From: Pratylenchus scribneri
Lineage: Eukaryota; Nematoda; Chromadorea; Rhabditida; Pratylenchidae
Assembly (NCBI GenBank): GCA_030063045.1
Contig: JAQSEB010000186.1
Span: 248,001-312,000 of the forward strand
DNA: 64,000 nucleotides
Reading direction: 5' to 3'
Positions 1 through 12,400 of this stretch are shown here, piece after piece. Position 1 is the first letter of the stretch, and each line of letters opens with the position of its first letter. A program made the translations under genes and the position numbers. The notes beneath the pieces are model-generated. The model was not told where the DNA came from, did no database searches, and saw only the letters and a list, made by a program, of their open reading frames with translations.

Positions 1-920
1 CTAGAAAATGTTTAAATTAAGTAAATAATGAAATGTTCACTATTTTTTTATATAAAATATTTGATTTTTATTTTAAATAAAAAAAAATAAAATTGTTTTT
101 AATTAAAAATATACATTCATTCTAAAATATTTTGAAAAAAGTATACTGATTTTTTAATAAATATTAAATATAATTTCTTGTTTTTTTCAATTTAATTAAA
201 ATATTTTGAACGATTGATAAAAAAAACCTAGAGATTTTCGGATATTATTTTATTTAATAAAATATAAAAAGAAACTTTGATGATTAAATAAATAAAAATT
301 TTAAATAATTAAGATATTTCATTTATTTGGTTGAACAAACCAATAGAAAAGATGAATTAAATTGAACCAATATAGCAGCGAAGATGACTATTACTGAAAC
401 GAAATTTATTGGGTTTGTGGCTATAAAAGCCAATTAGTGAAGAGCAACAATCCGACTCCGATTCCAACATAAATAAAAATTAAAATTGGAAAGGCCAATC
501 TCCTGTCGAAGGAAGGACAACTCCATCTAAAAAAGAGCAAAAATGGTATTAAAATTAAGTGCCTTATCATGATTATAAGAAATTTGCAGAATAATTAATT
601 TAAAAAATGGGTCCGGCATTTCTCCTATTTATAGCTGTTGATATGAACAAATTATAATAATTTAAAAAAGAGCTGAGATCATCAAATTGATGTAAGCATT
701 AGATTAATATAATTTTTAAGATTAATTGATGAAAAAATAACTAAATGAAATGAATAATTTTAATTGAACATAAAAAATATAAATTTCCATTTGAAAAATT
801 GTAAAATTTTCCTTATTTAGAATAAGTGAATTTTATTTTTTTGCTAGGTAATTATTTGAATGGATATCGACCAATAGATTTTGAAGACGGGCATATTTAA
901 ATTCTTTTGCTATTTTTACA
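1..920. other. Left host flank, AT-rich
   Basis: AT-rich DNA outside the transposon array. A less AT-rich island at about 340-640 has open frames on both strands. One is a plus-strand stretch of about 40 codons around 480-600 containing the peptide GKANLLSKEGQLHLKKSKNG; another is a hydrophobic minus-strand stretch around 330-460. None has a convincing start or recognisable domain. The flank ends in ...TTTTTACA, directly before the first unit's TTATTATTAC. Confidence 0.6.
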
Positions 921-1804
921 TTATTATTACTAGAAAATAAGGTGGGTAGACGCGGCTTCTCTTTTCAATAACTCTTTTCAAAATGGTCGTATCGACAAGC
1001 GGTTTGGTGCAAACCATATCTTGACCTTGTGTAGATTTGGCGAAAACTATAGAGAAGTTTCCAAACTCACTCCGCGCGGAGCTCCGCGCGGAAAACGGTT
1101 TTTTTGACACCCAAAGGGGGGACCCTTCTCTTTTCAAAAAATTTTTTTCGAGATAAACACTGGGGAATGGGTAGTCGAGGTCGGGGATCCCGAATATGAA
1201 AATTTTTTCGAGATCCGCGAAGCGGTGCGCGAGTTACCGCGGTGTAAACCGCGGAGCGGAAAAATAATTTTTTCCAAATTTTGACTTAAAAATAGTCGTT
1301 TATGGGGTAATCGAGGTCGGGGATTACGAATATCATATCCGTTTTGAACGAAACCTAAAGGTGCGCGAGATTAAGCCGGATAAAGGGGGATTAAGAGGGA
1401 TTAAGGGTCAAAATGATGGAATAAAGGCAGGAAATGAGTCGGAAGTAAAGGGGAAGCGTGCCGAAGGCACGTGGGCTGGGCCGGAGGCCCGGTAGGTGCG
1501 CGGGATATAGCCGGGGGATAAAGGCGGATTAAGGGGGATTAAGGGTAAAAATGATGGGATTAAGGTGGGGAAAGGGGCCGAAGGCCACCCCCTGAGCCCC
1601 GAAGGGGCGAAGATGGAAATAGCAGGCTTGGCAGTGCGTGGGATTAAGCCAGATATAGAGGGATAAAGGGGGATTAAGCCGGATTAAGCTCTGATTTCCA
1701 CCAAAATCACCTAGACTCAGTGAAATCCCGCAGGGATTCCAAAAACGAATTGTCCCAAGCACAGATCCATATATCTCAAGGGAAAAGAGCCCCGCAGGGG
1801 CTAG
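921..1804 (+). mobile_element. U1, non-autonomous Helitron unit (884 bp)
   Basis: First unit. Its 5' segment (TTATTATTACTAGAAAATAAGG...) is the same type as U11 and differs from the inner units. The palindrome is at 1072-1091, 151 bp after the unit start. The body holds GC mini-hairpins and repeats of GATTAAG / GGATAAAGG phrases. Terminal hairpins are at 1725-1737 and 1788-1802, followed by AG to complete CTAG. No coding potential; short minus-strand ORFs here are translations of the repeats. Confidence 0.8.
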
Positions 1805-2992
1805 TTATTATTATAAGAATATAACAAGGGTGGTCCAACAAACAGAAACTATTATCTCCCTTCAAAATGGTCCGTAGGCTGCAAATTTGGTACCGATCGA
1901 GTCCGTTTCGGCCGTAGATCATGAGAAAAATATGAACTTTGTCTAAACTTCATTCCGCGCGGAGCTCCGCGCGGAAAACGGTTTTTTTGGCACCCATAGG
2001 GGGGACCAAGCACTTTTCAAAAATTTTTTGTCTTATTTTTTCTTGAAATCGATACTGGAATGGGTAATCGAGGTCGGCGAAGCCGAATATCGAAAAAAAT
2101 TTCGGGGTTGACCGAGCGGTGCGCGAGTTACCGTGGCCAAACCGCGGAGCGGAAAATAATTTTTTCTTCAATTTAGACTAAAAAATAGTAGTATATGGGG
2201 TAATCGAGGTCGGCGAAGCCGAATATCGAACTTTTTTCGAGATCCGCGAAGCGGTGCGCGAGTTACCGCGGCCAAACCGCGGAGCGGTTTTTTCCAAAAT
2301 TTTCACAAAAATAGTCGTATATAGGGTAATCGGGGTCGGGGATCGCGAATATCATATCCATTTTGTACGAAACCTAAAGGTGCGCGAGATTAAGCCGGAT
2401 AAAGGGGGATTAAGAGGGATTAAGGGTCAAAATGATGGGATTAAGTGGGAAATGGGTCGGAAGTGAAGGGGAAGCGTGCCGAAGGCACGTGGGCCGGGAC
2501 GGAGGCCCGGTAGATGATCAGGATATAGCCGGATAAAGGGGGATTAGGAGGGATAAAGCCGGATTAAGGGTCAAAATGATGAGATTAAGGTGGGAAAGGG
2601 GCCGAAGGCCACCCCTTGAGCCCCGAAGGGGCGAAGATGGAAATAGCAGGTTTTGGAGTGTGTGGGATTAAGTCGGATAAAGGGGATTAAGCCGGATTAA
2701 AAGGGATTAAGCCGGATTAAGGGTCAAAATGATGGGATTATGACAGGGAAAGGGGCCGAAGGCCATCCCTTGAGCCCCGAAGGGGCGAAGATGGAAATAG
2801 CAGGCTTGGGAGTGCGTGGGATTAAGCCGGATAAAGGGGATTAAGCCGGATAAAGAGGGATTAAGCGGGATTAAGCTATAAAATGACCCCAAATACACCT
2901 AGACTCAGTGAAATCCCGCAGGGATTCCAAAAACGAAGTGTCCCAAGCACAGATCCATATATCTCAAGGCAAGAGAGCCCCGCAGGGGCTAG
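1805..2992 (+). mobile_element. U2, non-autonomous Helitron unit (1188 bp)
   Basis: Palindrome at 1955-1974, 150 bp after the start. Two copies of a roughly 120-bp hairpin module follow (GGTAATCGAGGTCGGCGAAGCC..., GCGGTGCGCGAGTTACC..., CCGCGGAGCGG), then several imperfect repeats containing GGGGCCGAAGGCC and GAGCCCCGAAGGGGC. It is the same length as U5 and differs from it at only a few bases, so one was copied from the other recently. Confidence 0.8.
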
Positions 2993-3139
2993 TTATTACT
3001 AGAATATAACAAGACCCCTACATCCTTCTCTAACTAATATCTGCCTTCAAAATACTCCTCATCTCGGGAATTTGGTCTCGATCGACGACACTTCGGCCGT
3101 AGATTTGGAGAAAAATATAATGAAGTTTCCATCTTCACT

Positions 3140-3720
3140 CCGCGCGGAGCTCCGCGCGGAAAACGGTTTTTTTGGTACCCATAGGGGGGACCAAGCACTT
3201 TTCAAAAATTTTTTGTCTTATTTTTTCTTGAAAAGTGTTCAGGAATGGGTAATCGAGGTCGGCGAAGCCGAATATTGAAAAAAATTTCGGGGTTGACCGA
3301 GCGGTGCGCGAGTTACCGTGGCCAAACCGCGGAGCGGAAAAATAATTTTTTCCCGATTTTTACTTAAAAATAGTGTTATATGGGGTAATCGAGGTCGGCG
3401 AAGCCGATTATGAAACTTTTTTCGAGATTGGCCAAGCGGTGCGCGAGTTACCGTGGCCAAACCGCGGAGCGGTTTTTTCCAAAATTTTCACAAAAATAGT
3501 CATTTATGGGGTAATCTTGGTCGGGGATCACGATTATGATAACGGTTTTTCACGAAACCTAAAAATGCGCAAGATAAAACCGCGGTTTGACCAAAAACGG
3601 TTTGGTCCAAATGCAGCTAAAAAACGTCTTATATGGGTAAATCGAATACGGGGATGACGAATATTATATTCGCTTTGCAGGAAATCTCAATATGCGCGAG
3701 TTAAACCGCAGTTTGACAAA
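3140..3720 (+). repeat. U3 5' hairpin module cluster
   Basis: The perfect palindrome is followed by a TTTTTTTGG / CCCATAGGGGGGACC block and then repeated modules of roughly 110-125 bp. Each module has short GC stems with a three-base loop: TCGGC-GAA-GCCGA, CCGC-GAA-GCGG or a decayed form, and ACCGC-GGA-GCGG(T) leading into T or A runs. Later modules decay (TCGGGGATCACGA no longer pairs well). This cluster is shared by all units, so it is probably part of the replication or transposition end, not of the gene. Confidence 0.6.
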
Positions 3721-3879
3721 ATGACATTTAATCCAAATTTAAAAAAATATCTAATATGGAGAAATTGTCTACACTAATTACGCGAATAATGACAAAAGTT
3801 TTTTATAAAACTCACAAAATTCGTTTTTAGCAATCCAGAAATAATTTAAAATCCAAAAGCAAATTAATAAAATTCATAC

Positions 3880-4560
3880 ACAAAATCGAAGTGAACAATG
3901 GGCTTTGCAATGCAAAGAAAAATTCGAGGTTTAAAAAAATAAAATGAAAATTAATATTTATAAAATTAAGTAGTCAAATGGCACGCAAGCAAACAAAGAT
4001 TTCGCACAATGCTGCAATTGCTGAATCCTAAATATTCAAGGTTAATCAGAAATTATTTTACAAATATTAAAAATATAAAAATTTATCAACTCAACAGAGC
4101 AGAAGAATGTGAAAATCCAAATGCAAATGAAAGTTAAGGAAAAATTTGGGCGGAATATGCGACCAGCCAAGCAATGAGGTGCAATGTGGAAATGCAAAAA
4201 AGACTGCCGATTACAAAAGCAAGGTTTTAGATGAAAAATAATAACAAAATTTAAATTCAATAATTCAGCAGCTGAACCATGCGGATAAATGTAGAATTGC
4301 AAAAAAGACCACCGATTACATAAGCAAGGTTTTAAATTAAACAGAAATTCAAAAATAAATTCAACAATTCAGCATCTTAACCAAGCGGAGCCATATGGAA
4401 ATGCAAGAATCCGCCGATTCCAATAGCATGGTTTTTAATTAAAAAATAATCAAAAATAAATCCAAAAATTCAGTTGCAGAACAAAACGGACCAATGGGCA
4501 ATGCAAATGACATTGCCGATTCCAGAAGTATTGTTGAGCTATGAGAATGAATGCTGAATC
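3880..4560 (+). repeat. U3 ~100-bp degenerate tandem repeats (iteron-like)
   Basis: About six imperfect copies of a roughly 90-110 bp unit built around AAGCGG..CAATGTGGCAATGCA, then ACCGCCGATTCCAAAAGCAAGG, then an AT-rich spacer ending ATTCAGCAG. The same family occurs in U10 but in none of the passengers, so it belongs to the autonomous elements. It lies about 2 kb upstream of the gene. A role as replication-protein or transcription-factor sites is only a guess. Confidence 0.55.
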
Positions 4561-5530
4561 CTGGAAAACAATACAATATGTTCAATGGTGACGGGACTGG
4601 GCTGGCCAGTTTATATTTATAAAAAAAATAATAAAATTAGAATGGAACCGTTAGAAGATACAAATAAAATTTTAATGGATCAAAGAATTAGTGGGGTTTA
4701 TCCATTTTTTCTTTGATTCTTTATGGGAAAAGCAATTAATTTTAGTCCAAAATAATCAAAAACAATGCAATTAAAAATTTATTAATATTATATATAATTA
4801 TTTTTCAAATATACAACTAATTTCCCTTTATTTTTAGTGCTTAGATCCTTTATAGTTTGCCGTCCTTTTGCTTTTGGAATGGCCAACTGGATTTGTTCTT
4901 CGGGATTTCGACTTCATGATCTTCGGCAGATCGGAGATAATCAATATTATTGACCAATTCTAAAAGCCAAAATCAACCCACTCATTTGATTTGAAAATAT
5001 TGTCCAGCAAAATTTAAAATTTCATTTTATTAAAATTTATTGCATTTTAAAAATGGCTTTTGCAGCGGAAGCTATGGCCAAATTTTTAAAAAAAATCTAA
5101 AATACTTAAATTTTTTTTAAATATGCTTTTGGAATTGGTCAATAATATTGATTGTCTTCGGGAGTTCGTCTACATGTGCTTCGGGAGTTCGTCTACATGA
5201 TCTTCGGGAGCACGTCTACCCGCAGGGATCGGCACGCACCACTTTCCCTATCAGGGGTAGTGGATGGTGTCCCCAATGGTGCGGAACTTGATCTTCAGGA
5301 CATGCTCATCGAGTTGGCTATCAAACAAAAAAAATTTTTGCTGTTACGCCATGGCCGAAGCGCACCTCTTGGGTTCTTGGAAGCCACTCTTGACTCAGTC
5401 GAGGGTTCAAGGCATGCCTTGATCCTATTTGGTGTTGCACTGTAGCTATATGGCTAAGGGTTCCCAGTCTCGCACACGGCCAAAGGGCACCAAACTTCTA
5501 AACCACCTTAGCAGGCTGGCAATAAAGTCC
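4560..5530 (+). other. U3 upstream non-coding, partly conserved with U10
   Basis: No gene. Short blocks are recognisable in U10 at 23116-23990, such as AGAATTAGTGGGGTTTATCC, TTTATAGTTTGCCGTC and GCTTTTGCAGCGGAAGCTATGG, separated by diverged AT-rich DNA. From 5152 a duplicated phrase TTCGGGAGTTCGTCTACATG occurs twice and is followed by a third variant. A 97-codon open frame at 5152-5445 is not kept intact in the second copy, so I do not call it a gene. Confidence 0.5.
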
Positions 5531-5965
5531 CTGGTGTGGTTGTTTTACAACCTGCTGACTAGAAGGGGGGACGAAAGTGCCCATTGACAACCCTGTGTCA
5601 GTCCAGTAAAGGGCACTTCGGTGTTCTAGGTCAGTCATGGCGCCTGTACAGCCAGGCAAACATATGTCACGTTGGCGGTCTTTGCCAGTCACAGTTTGCT
5701 TTGTTTGTGACCATACGTGCATATGTCCTCCCATGCATACGAGACAACCCTTCCTGGTAACCTTTCCCCTGGTACGCAAGGTTCACCTGTACCTCCGCAC
5801 ACCTCCTCGTGGTGCGTGCTGGTAACCTGCCTACCATTAAATGCCGTACGTCTTTTACGGTTTTTTTTGGCGATGGCAGGGCTAACCTTGCTTGCCTTAA
5901 ACAGCCCTTTCTAGAACTATGCGGCCAGTCATTTTCTTGAAAAAGACTTAGAATTTTTCTGGCCC
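5531..5965 (+). other. U3 invariant 435-bp leader block
   Basis: This block aligns to 23991-24425 in U10 with 5 substitutions and no indels by my base-by-base comparison (about 99%). The coding exons downstream are only about 85% identical in the stretch I counted. It is GC-balanced and contains several short inverted repeats, for example AAGTGCCC...GGGCACTT near 5575-5619. Overlapping short ORFs exist on both strands, but none is favoured by the substitutions. It could be a promoter/5' leader, a structured RNA, a captured host sequence, or a recent conversion tract between the two elements. Confidence 0.5.
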
Positions 5966-6156
5966 TTAGATTCTGAGAGAGTTTGTTTCTGGCTATGCAA
6001 GGATGCGGTATTAAAAACAGGCCCCCTCCCAAGTTCATCTACAACCATTATGGATGCAATCGATCATTCTACACGCATTTTCTCTCATTCCAAATGCATT
6101 CCATTCCGATTCCAAATGCATTTTTCTCTAACTTCAAATGCTATATGACTCCTTTG

Positions 6157-6281
6157 TCCGAAGTGACATTAAACCAGCCCTGCATCCCCAGTCCGAAGTG
6201 ACGTTAAACCAGCCCTGCATCCATTCCATCCATATTAAAATGCATTCACAGTCCGAAGTGACTTTAAACCAACCCCATATT
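6157..6281 (+). promoter_or_regulatory. U3 promoter-proximal direct repeats
   Basis: Three copies of TCCGAAGTGACNTTAAACC start at 6157, 6192 and 6252 (spacings 35 and 60). The first two are followed by AGCCCTGCATCC. They lie 130-260 bp before the RepHel ATG. U10 has the same motif at 24630, 24665, 24700 and 24760, with spacings 35, 35 and 60. Conserved motif and spacing in front of the gene suggest a protein-binding site cluster. Confidence 0.55.
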
Positions 6282-6414
6282 CCAGAATTATTATTTCACC
6301 ATTTTTATTTATTAATTATTAAAAACTTAATTTTAAAAACTCCCCTAATTTTTAGAAAGGAAAGTTTATTTTGCGAATTTGTTTGCTAAAAATTTTAATT
6401 AAGTTTCCATCAAA

Positions 6415-9400
6415 ATGGGTTTGACCAAGGCTCAACAAAAGAAGAAAGCATTGCGCGACGAATATGCCAAAAAGAAAGATGCTGAGCGTGCCGGTCATTT
6501 TATTGATTTATTTTTAAATTTAATTTTATTGTTCTAAGCTGATGCAACGACGCCTGTGCCCGGCTCAAAGCGCCTTCTTCAAGGCGAGCAGTCTTCGGCT
6601 GTTACTGCGACCGGTGCCTTGCAAAATTCATCTTCGGCTGCCAGTTCAAATTTGCCACCTGAAAATCCCAGTAATTTTTTCTAATATTTTTTATGCATAT
6701 GTAATTCAAGATGAGCCAGCGAGTTCGGCGGCAGAGAATACTGTGTCAGTGCGTCTTCTTCAAGACGAGCAGGTCGGTTCCTCTTCTTCTTTTAGAACAG
6801 GTACTCCTGTTTTTGCGGCACCGGACTTCAATGCTTCCTTCTCATCTGCGCTCGGGAATATCGATCTCAATTCTTCTACTGGCTCAATTGGTAAAATTAT
6901 TTTCTATATTTATGAATATAATTTATAATAATTCAGCCCAACGAAAACGGCCGAATCCTGATGAGCTCTTCCCAACAAGCAAATTTGCGCGTTCGGATTA
7001 CACGGTTCCTGATGATGAACCAATGGAATTGGATGGTATACAAAATTCCTTTTCATTGCAAATGCATTATATTAAGTCACAATGGCTGCTCCACCTGGCT
7101 TCGAACCACCTGGATTTCCTTCCTTGCCAACCGTTACTATCGATAAACATAAAAAACGGGGAAGACCATCAATTCGAAAGAGGGGACCCGGTAGACCACG
7201 AAAGTCGACTGATGGCCGCGATTCTCGATCTTCTTCCATATCTTCAATATGGAGCAATGAATGTATTCTTACCAGAAATATAACCAATTCTATATTTCAA
7301 ATATTTTAGCGACTGAGACAAACGAGCATGCAGAAGCAATTTTGGAAGCAGAAGAGCAAAGAGAACAAGACGCTGAGCAAATTGCAGAAGCATTGAACAA
7401 TGAACAATTCAAAGTACCTCAAATTCCGCTTCGCCGATCCGTGCGGACAACAAAAGCACCAACAATATATACTGATCAACAAAACCCGAAGAACTACGAC
7501 GATAAATTTTTGGAAGTGACAAACAATTGCCGCAATCATCACAAAGGACTATATTGTGCCGATCGAGAAGTTGACCATTTCCCGGATTATTATGATTCTT
7601 CGGAAAATGTAATACAATTTGTATCTAATTTAAATGCATTTTACACTTTTAGTGCTCTGTTTGCAAATATGAAATTTGCGAAGCACATCTTCTTTCCCAT
7701 GAATCTGACTCCGTAAAATGCTGCAACAAAGGGACGGTTGATCTTTCGAAGCATTTGGCCACCATCGAGAAACAACCTGATGAGCTTTTGCAAATGAAAA
7801 ATGGTCAAAATGCAGCTAAGACCAAAAATTTCTTGGAAAATTCATGGCGGTATAACAGCGAAATGGCTTTTGGAACATTGGTCATGGAAAAAGTATTTTT
7901 TTAATTACAAATGAATAACGAATTATTCGATTAGGAAACTGTTCCTCATGGCATGCCTGTGGCAAAGATAAATGGCGCAATAAAATACAGGCTCTCCGAT
8001 CTCCATTTCCCCCAGCAACATTCTGGCAATGCTAAAAATTATAAAAGAAAGTGGGGCCAATGTTACACGATCGCACCAGATGATGCCATCCGTCAACGAA
8101 TTGAGGATTTGGATGCAAATGATAAATTAAAAGTACTGAATAAATATATCATTATAAATAAACAATTTTCAAGCCCGAAATCATCGCCGAACTCCACCGA
8201 ATGTTGGACCAATATCATGTGCTTGCAAAAGCATACAAAAGTTGCGCCGAATTTTATGCTGAGAAGAAAAAATTTTGTGATGAAAATGGAATTGATATGC
8301 CCAATTTTCGAATGACTCTGATGAACAAAAGGAAAGCAATTGAACAAGGCGCAAATGTTCAAAGTGGTATCCATGACCACCGATTACTTCTGCCAACAGA
8401 AAAAGGCTTAATGCAGTGCGCAACTGTAAGAAAAATGCATTCAAAACGAGTTCATTATGAATATTAAAGGTTCATTTTGATGAAGAAGCCGATAATGCAC
8501 CACCACAAGAGCGTGGAGTCATGTTAACAGGAAAAGATGGACGTTCAGTCGATTTTGCACCATTTGATCCCAACATTGATGCTGCACTTTTTCCGCTCCT
8601 TTTCCCATACGGCCAACGGACTTACGAATTGGGCATTGAACTGAAAAAATCCAAAGAAAAATCCGATGAACAGAAGCAAAAACAACCGACAAATCAAGAC
8701 AATGACTCAATAATTCACGAAGAATTCTCTGATGATGAAGAACGCGAAGAAGAAGCCATCGATCTAATTGATCATCCAGGAGATGAAGCTGCAGAGGAAG
8801 TAAATGGCCAAAACCAAGAAGAACAACACGAAGATATTAGTGATACCGAGGATGCAGATGGAGAAGTGGTTGATTGTCAAGAAGGAGGTGCAAAATGGAA
8901 GGTGCACCAAAACAATAATATTTTCAAAATTATATAGTTATAATTTCCAGAAAACGGAAGGAGCCATGAAATATGTTTCCATGCGGCAGTACTATCGATA
9001 CATGTTTCAAATTCGCGGTAATTCTTGGCAAGCATATCATTGGCTCTGGTGGGGTCTCATGTTGGCTCAAATGTACATACTGACGGTCTACAATCGTATC
9101 GAAGCCAATGAAGCGAGTGCAATTAAGAGAACACAACAAAATTTGGTGACAATCTTGCCTGCCATCTTAATCAAGGCTTTGGAAAATAAAATTCGAACAG
9201 GTACTTATCTTGTGCAATCCAATTCATTTGTTTTTTTCCATAGGGAACTTTGGCTTTGGAATTGGCGCTAAACTCGGAAAAGTCTTTTTTGCCCCTGAAA
9301 CTTTTCGTGGCTCAAGGCGATATTATCAAAAGGCATATTCTGACGCCCAAGCTATTTGTCGTGCATTTGGAAACCCGCATATTTTGCTCACTTTTACAAT

Positions 9401-12400
9401 GAACTCAGAAGCTCCGGAATTTAAAAAACTAATCGCAAAAGGACAAACTTGGGCCGATCGACCTGATATCGTTACAAGGATCTTCATCAATAAACACAAA
9501 GAATTAATGAAGGACATCGTTGAAAGACAAATTTTTGGACCGGTTGCAGCGTGGTTCTCTGCAGTGGAACATCAAAAACGGTTACAAATGCATTTGGTTT
9601 TATTGCATTTCACATTTTTTTCAGTGGTTTGCCTCATCTCCACATGTGCATAACTTTCAAAACCGAGGATAACAATTATTTCAATGTTCCAAAAAAAGAT
9701 TGGACTACTATGAATTTGACTCCAGAAGAATGGTGCCGTAAATATATCTCTGCAGAAATTCCCACTTTACCACCGAAACTAGCAAAGTAATATTTGTACA
9801 TTAGGAGTTATAATAAATTTTACATTTTTAAGAGGAAAAAAGGCACAAAGACAAAGGGACTACCATGATACTGTTGTAAACCTTATGGCCCACCGATGCT
9901 CACCAGCTTGCGTCGTAGATGGAAAATGCACAAAACGCTTTCCGAGACCATTCTCAATGTCTGATGTTATTAGCGCAGAAACTTATCCCGTTTATCGGCG
10001 CCGTCCATTCGCTCCAAATGCAGAAGAGAAAGCAGCAAATCCAGAATTATACGGAGAGACTTACACATATCCATCAAGAACCGGCACTGGAAGAATTATT
10101 GATAACCGTCACATTGTTGCTCATAATCCATATCTCCTAAAAAAATACAAATCTCAGTGAGGAATTCACATAATGACATATAACCAATAAAATTTTTAGC
10201 ATAAACATTGAATGGATTCAAGGAGATGCAACCGCAAAATATGTCACCAAATATATTACCAAAGGATGCGATCTCGCATTGGTTAAAGTTCAAAAAGAAA
10301 CAGACAATTCACCCGCTGTGGTCAACTATGACGAATTCGAAGAAATACGCCTTGGAGTTTATCGGACATCAAGCGAAGCTGGCCTTGGCATATGGGGGCA
10401 TAAAATCTTCTCGAAATCCCATCATGTTCAAACACTTTATGTGCACGAACCAGGAAAAGTAATACATTCCAAATTCAAATAAAATTCTCATTATTCAACA
10501 CTATATTAAGATCAACATTGTCTTTGAAGATGGTGAAGAAGAAGCAGCGGCCCAACGTGCGTTGAAGAATGAGCAAATTGGCAAAGAGCAGAAGTCGCAA
10601 TTGACAGAATTCTTCAAAATAAATAAAAAGCTCAAGGAAAAAGGCAAAGACGACCAACGACTCAAGCACACTTATGCCACTTTCTGCGAAGACTATTGGT
10701 GGTCAAAAAATTGCAAATCATGGTTCGAACGAAAGCGGAAACTCCAAAAATTGGTCAGAATAGGCTCAGCAGCACCAGGAAAAATTGAATTACAAGTGCG
10801 CATTTAAATTATAAATTTCTATTTTAAATTTATTTATTAAAGGCAATTCGTGTATTACTGCTTACTGTGAAAGGTCCAACCTCATTTGAAGACCTCAGAA
10901 TTGATCCAAATGATGAAAATATCATCCATCCAACTTTTATTGATGCTGCAGTTGCCCATGGACTGATCATGGATGATGTTATGTGGGATGAAACTATCAA
11001 AGATGCAATGGCTGAAAAAAGAAGTCTTTCTGAAAGGATTCGATGGTTCGCATTATTCATTGCAAATGTGCTACCTAAAAAGCCTACCGAACTACTCCAA
11101 AAACATTTCGACATCCTCACAATGTGGCCTGGCAACATGACCAAAGAACAAAAGATGGAACGACTGTTAAAGCGCATCGAAATTACATTGCGTATCCATG
11201 GAATTCGACCAAACGATGGTGATTTTAAAAGCAAACAGTTTAAAATTAATTTATAATTAAAGAAAATGAAACTTCCTGCCAAATGGTCGGACTACCCGCA
11301 CCAGATAATTTCCGCATGACGAAGCAAGACGAAATTGAAGCCACATATTTCCGCGATGATTTTCTTGCAAAACACATGGGTGACACGGATGGCGATCCAC
11401 AATCCGGATCAACAAATAATTATGGCACTAAATTCCAACAATGGCATTCTCAATGTACCGCTACAGAACAAAGACCATTCGTTGATGCCGTCATCAATGC
11501 AGCAAAGGCCGACCCAAAAGACAATACAGTACAAAAGCAATTTTTCTTGACCGGAGAGGGCGGAACTGGCAAAACATTCACATATAATGTATTAAAGATA
11601 CGATCAAAACCTTCAATAAAAAAAATTTTAGACCATCATAGCCGGAATGAAGTCTATGGGCTTGCGTGTCCTCCCTTGTGCAACAACAGGAATCGCAGCA
11701 AACTTACTCATTGAAGGCTCTACTGTCCATCGTCGCTTCGGTGTGCCCAATGATGTCAAACACGATACACCACCCAGAATTGCACGACATTCCAACTATG
11801 CTGCTATATTGGACTCTGCTCAACTCATTATCATTGACGAAGTTTCAATGCAGGACCGTTACGTGCTTGAATACTTGGATCGGCAATTACGTTCATTCAA
11901 ATCAGAATACGCTAACCTTCCTTTCGGTGGAAAAGCAATAATTATTGGTGGCGACTGGAAACAATTGATGCCCGTTATGCCAGGCAAGGATGAAAACCAT
12001 CAATTCGCCCGCTCAGTGAAATCAAGCATTCATTATAAGTAAATTTAATATTATATATATTAATATTACGATTAAATTTCTTTTCTTAGATCATTCAAAA
12101 CTACACGGCTAACCATCAATAAACGCCTTGCAAATGCAAACAACAAGACCAAAAAATTTGCTCGATACATGAAAAAATTGGCAACAGGCGTTACAACAGA
12201 CGAGAATAACAGAATAGAGTTGCCAAAATCATTGCAAATGGAAAATGAACAGAACTTCATTGATTTTGTCTTCCCGCCTTCCGCATTGCAAGACCCATTT
12301 AAACATATTGACAAGCTCAAAGGCAGTGCAATACTTTGTCCAACGAACAAAGAAACATTCCGGATCCATGAACAACTATTGGTAATTGTTTCTGGAATGA

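Noticed and set aside
5152..6038. Small genes in the upstream region (97, 123 and other codon ORFs on both strands)
   Set aside because: Frames overlap on both strands and the 5152 frame is not preserved in U10. High DNA identity alone explains the shared ORFs.
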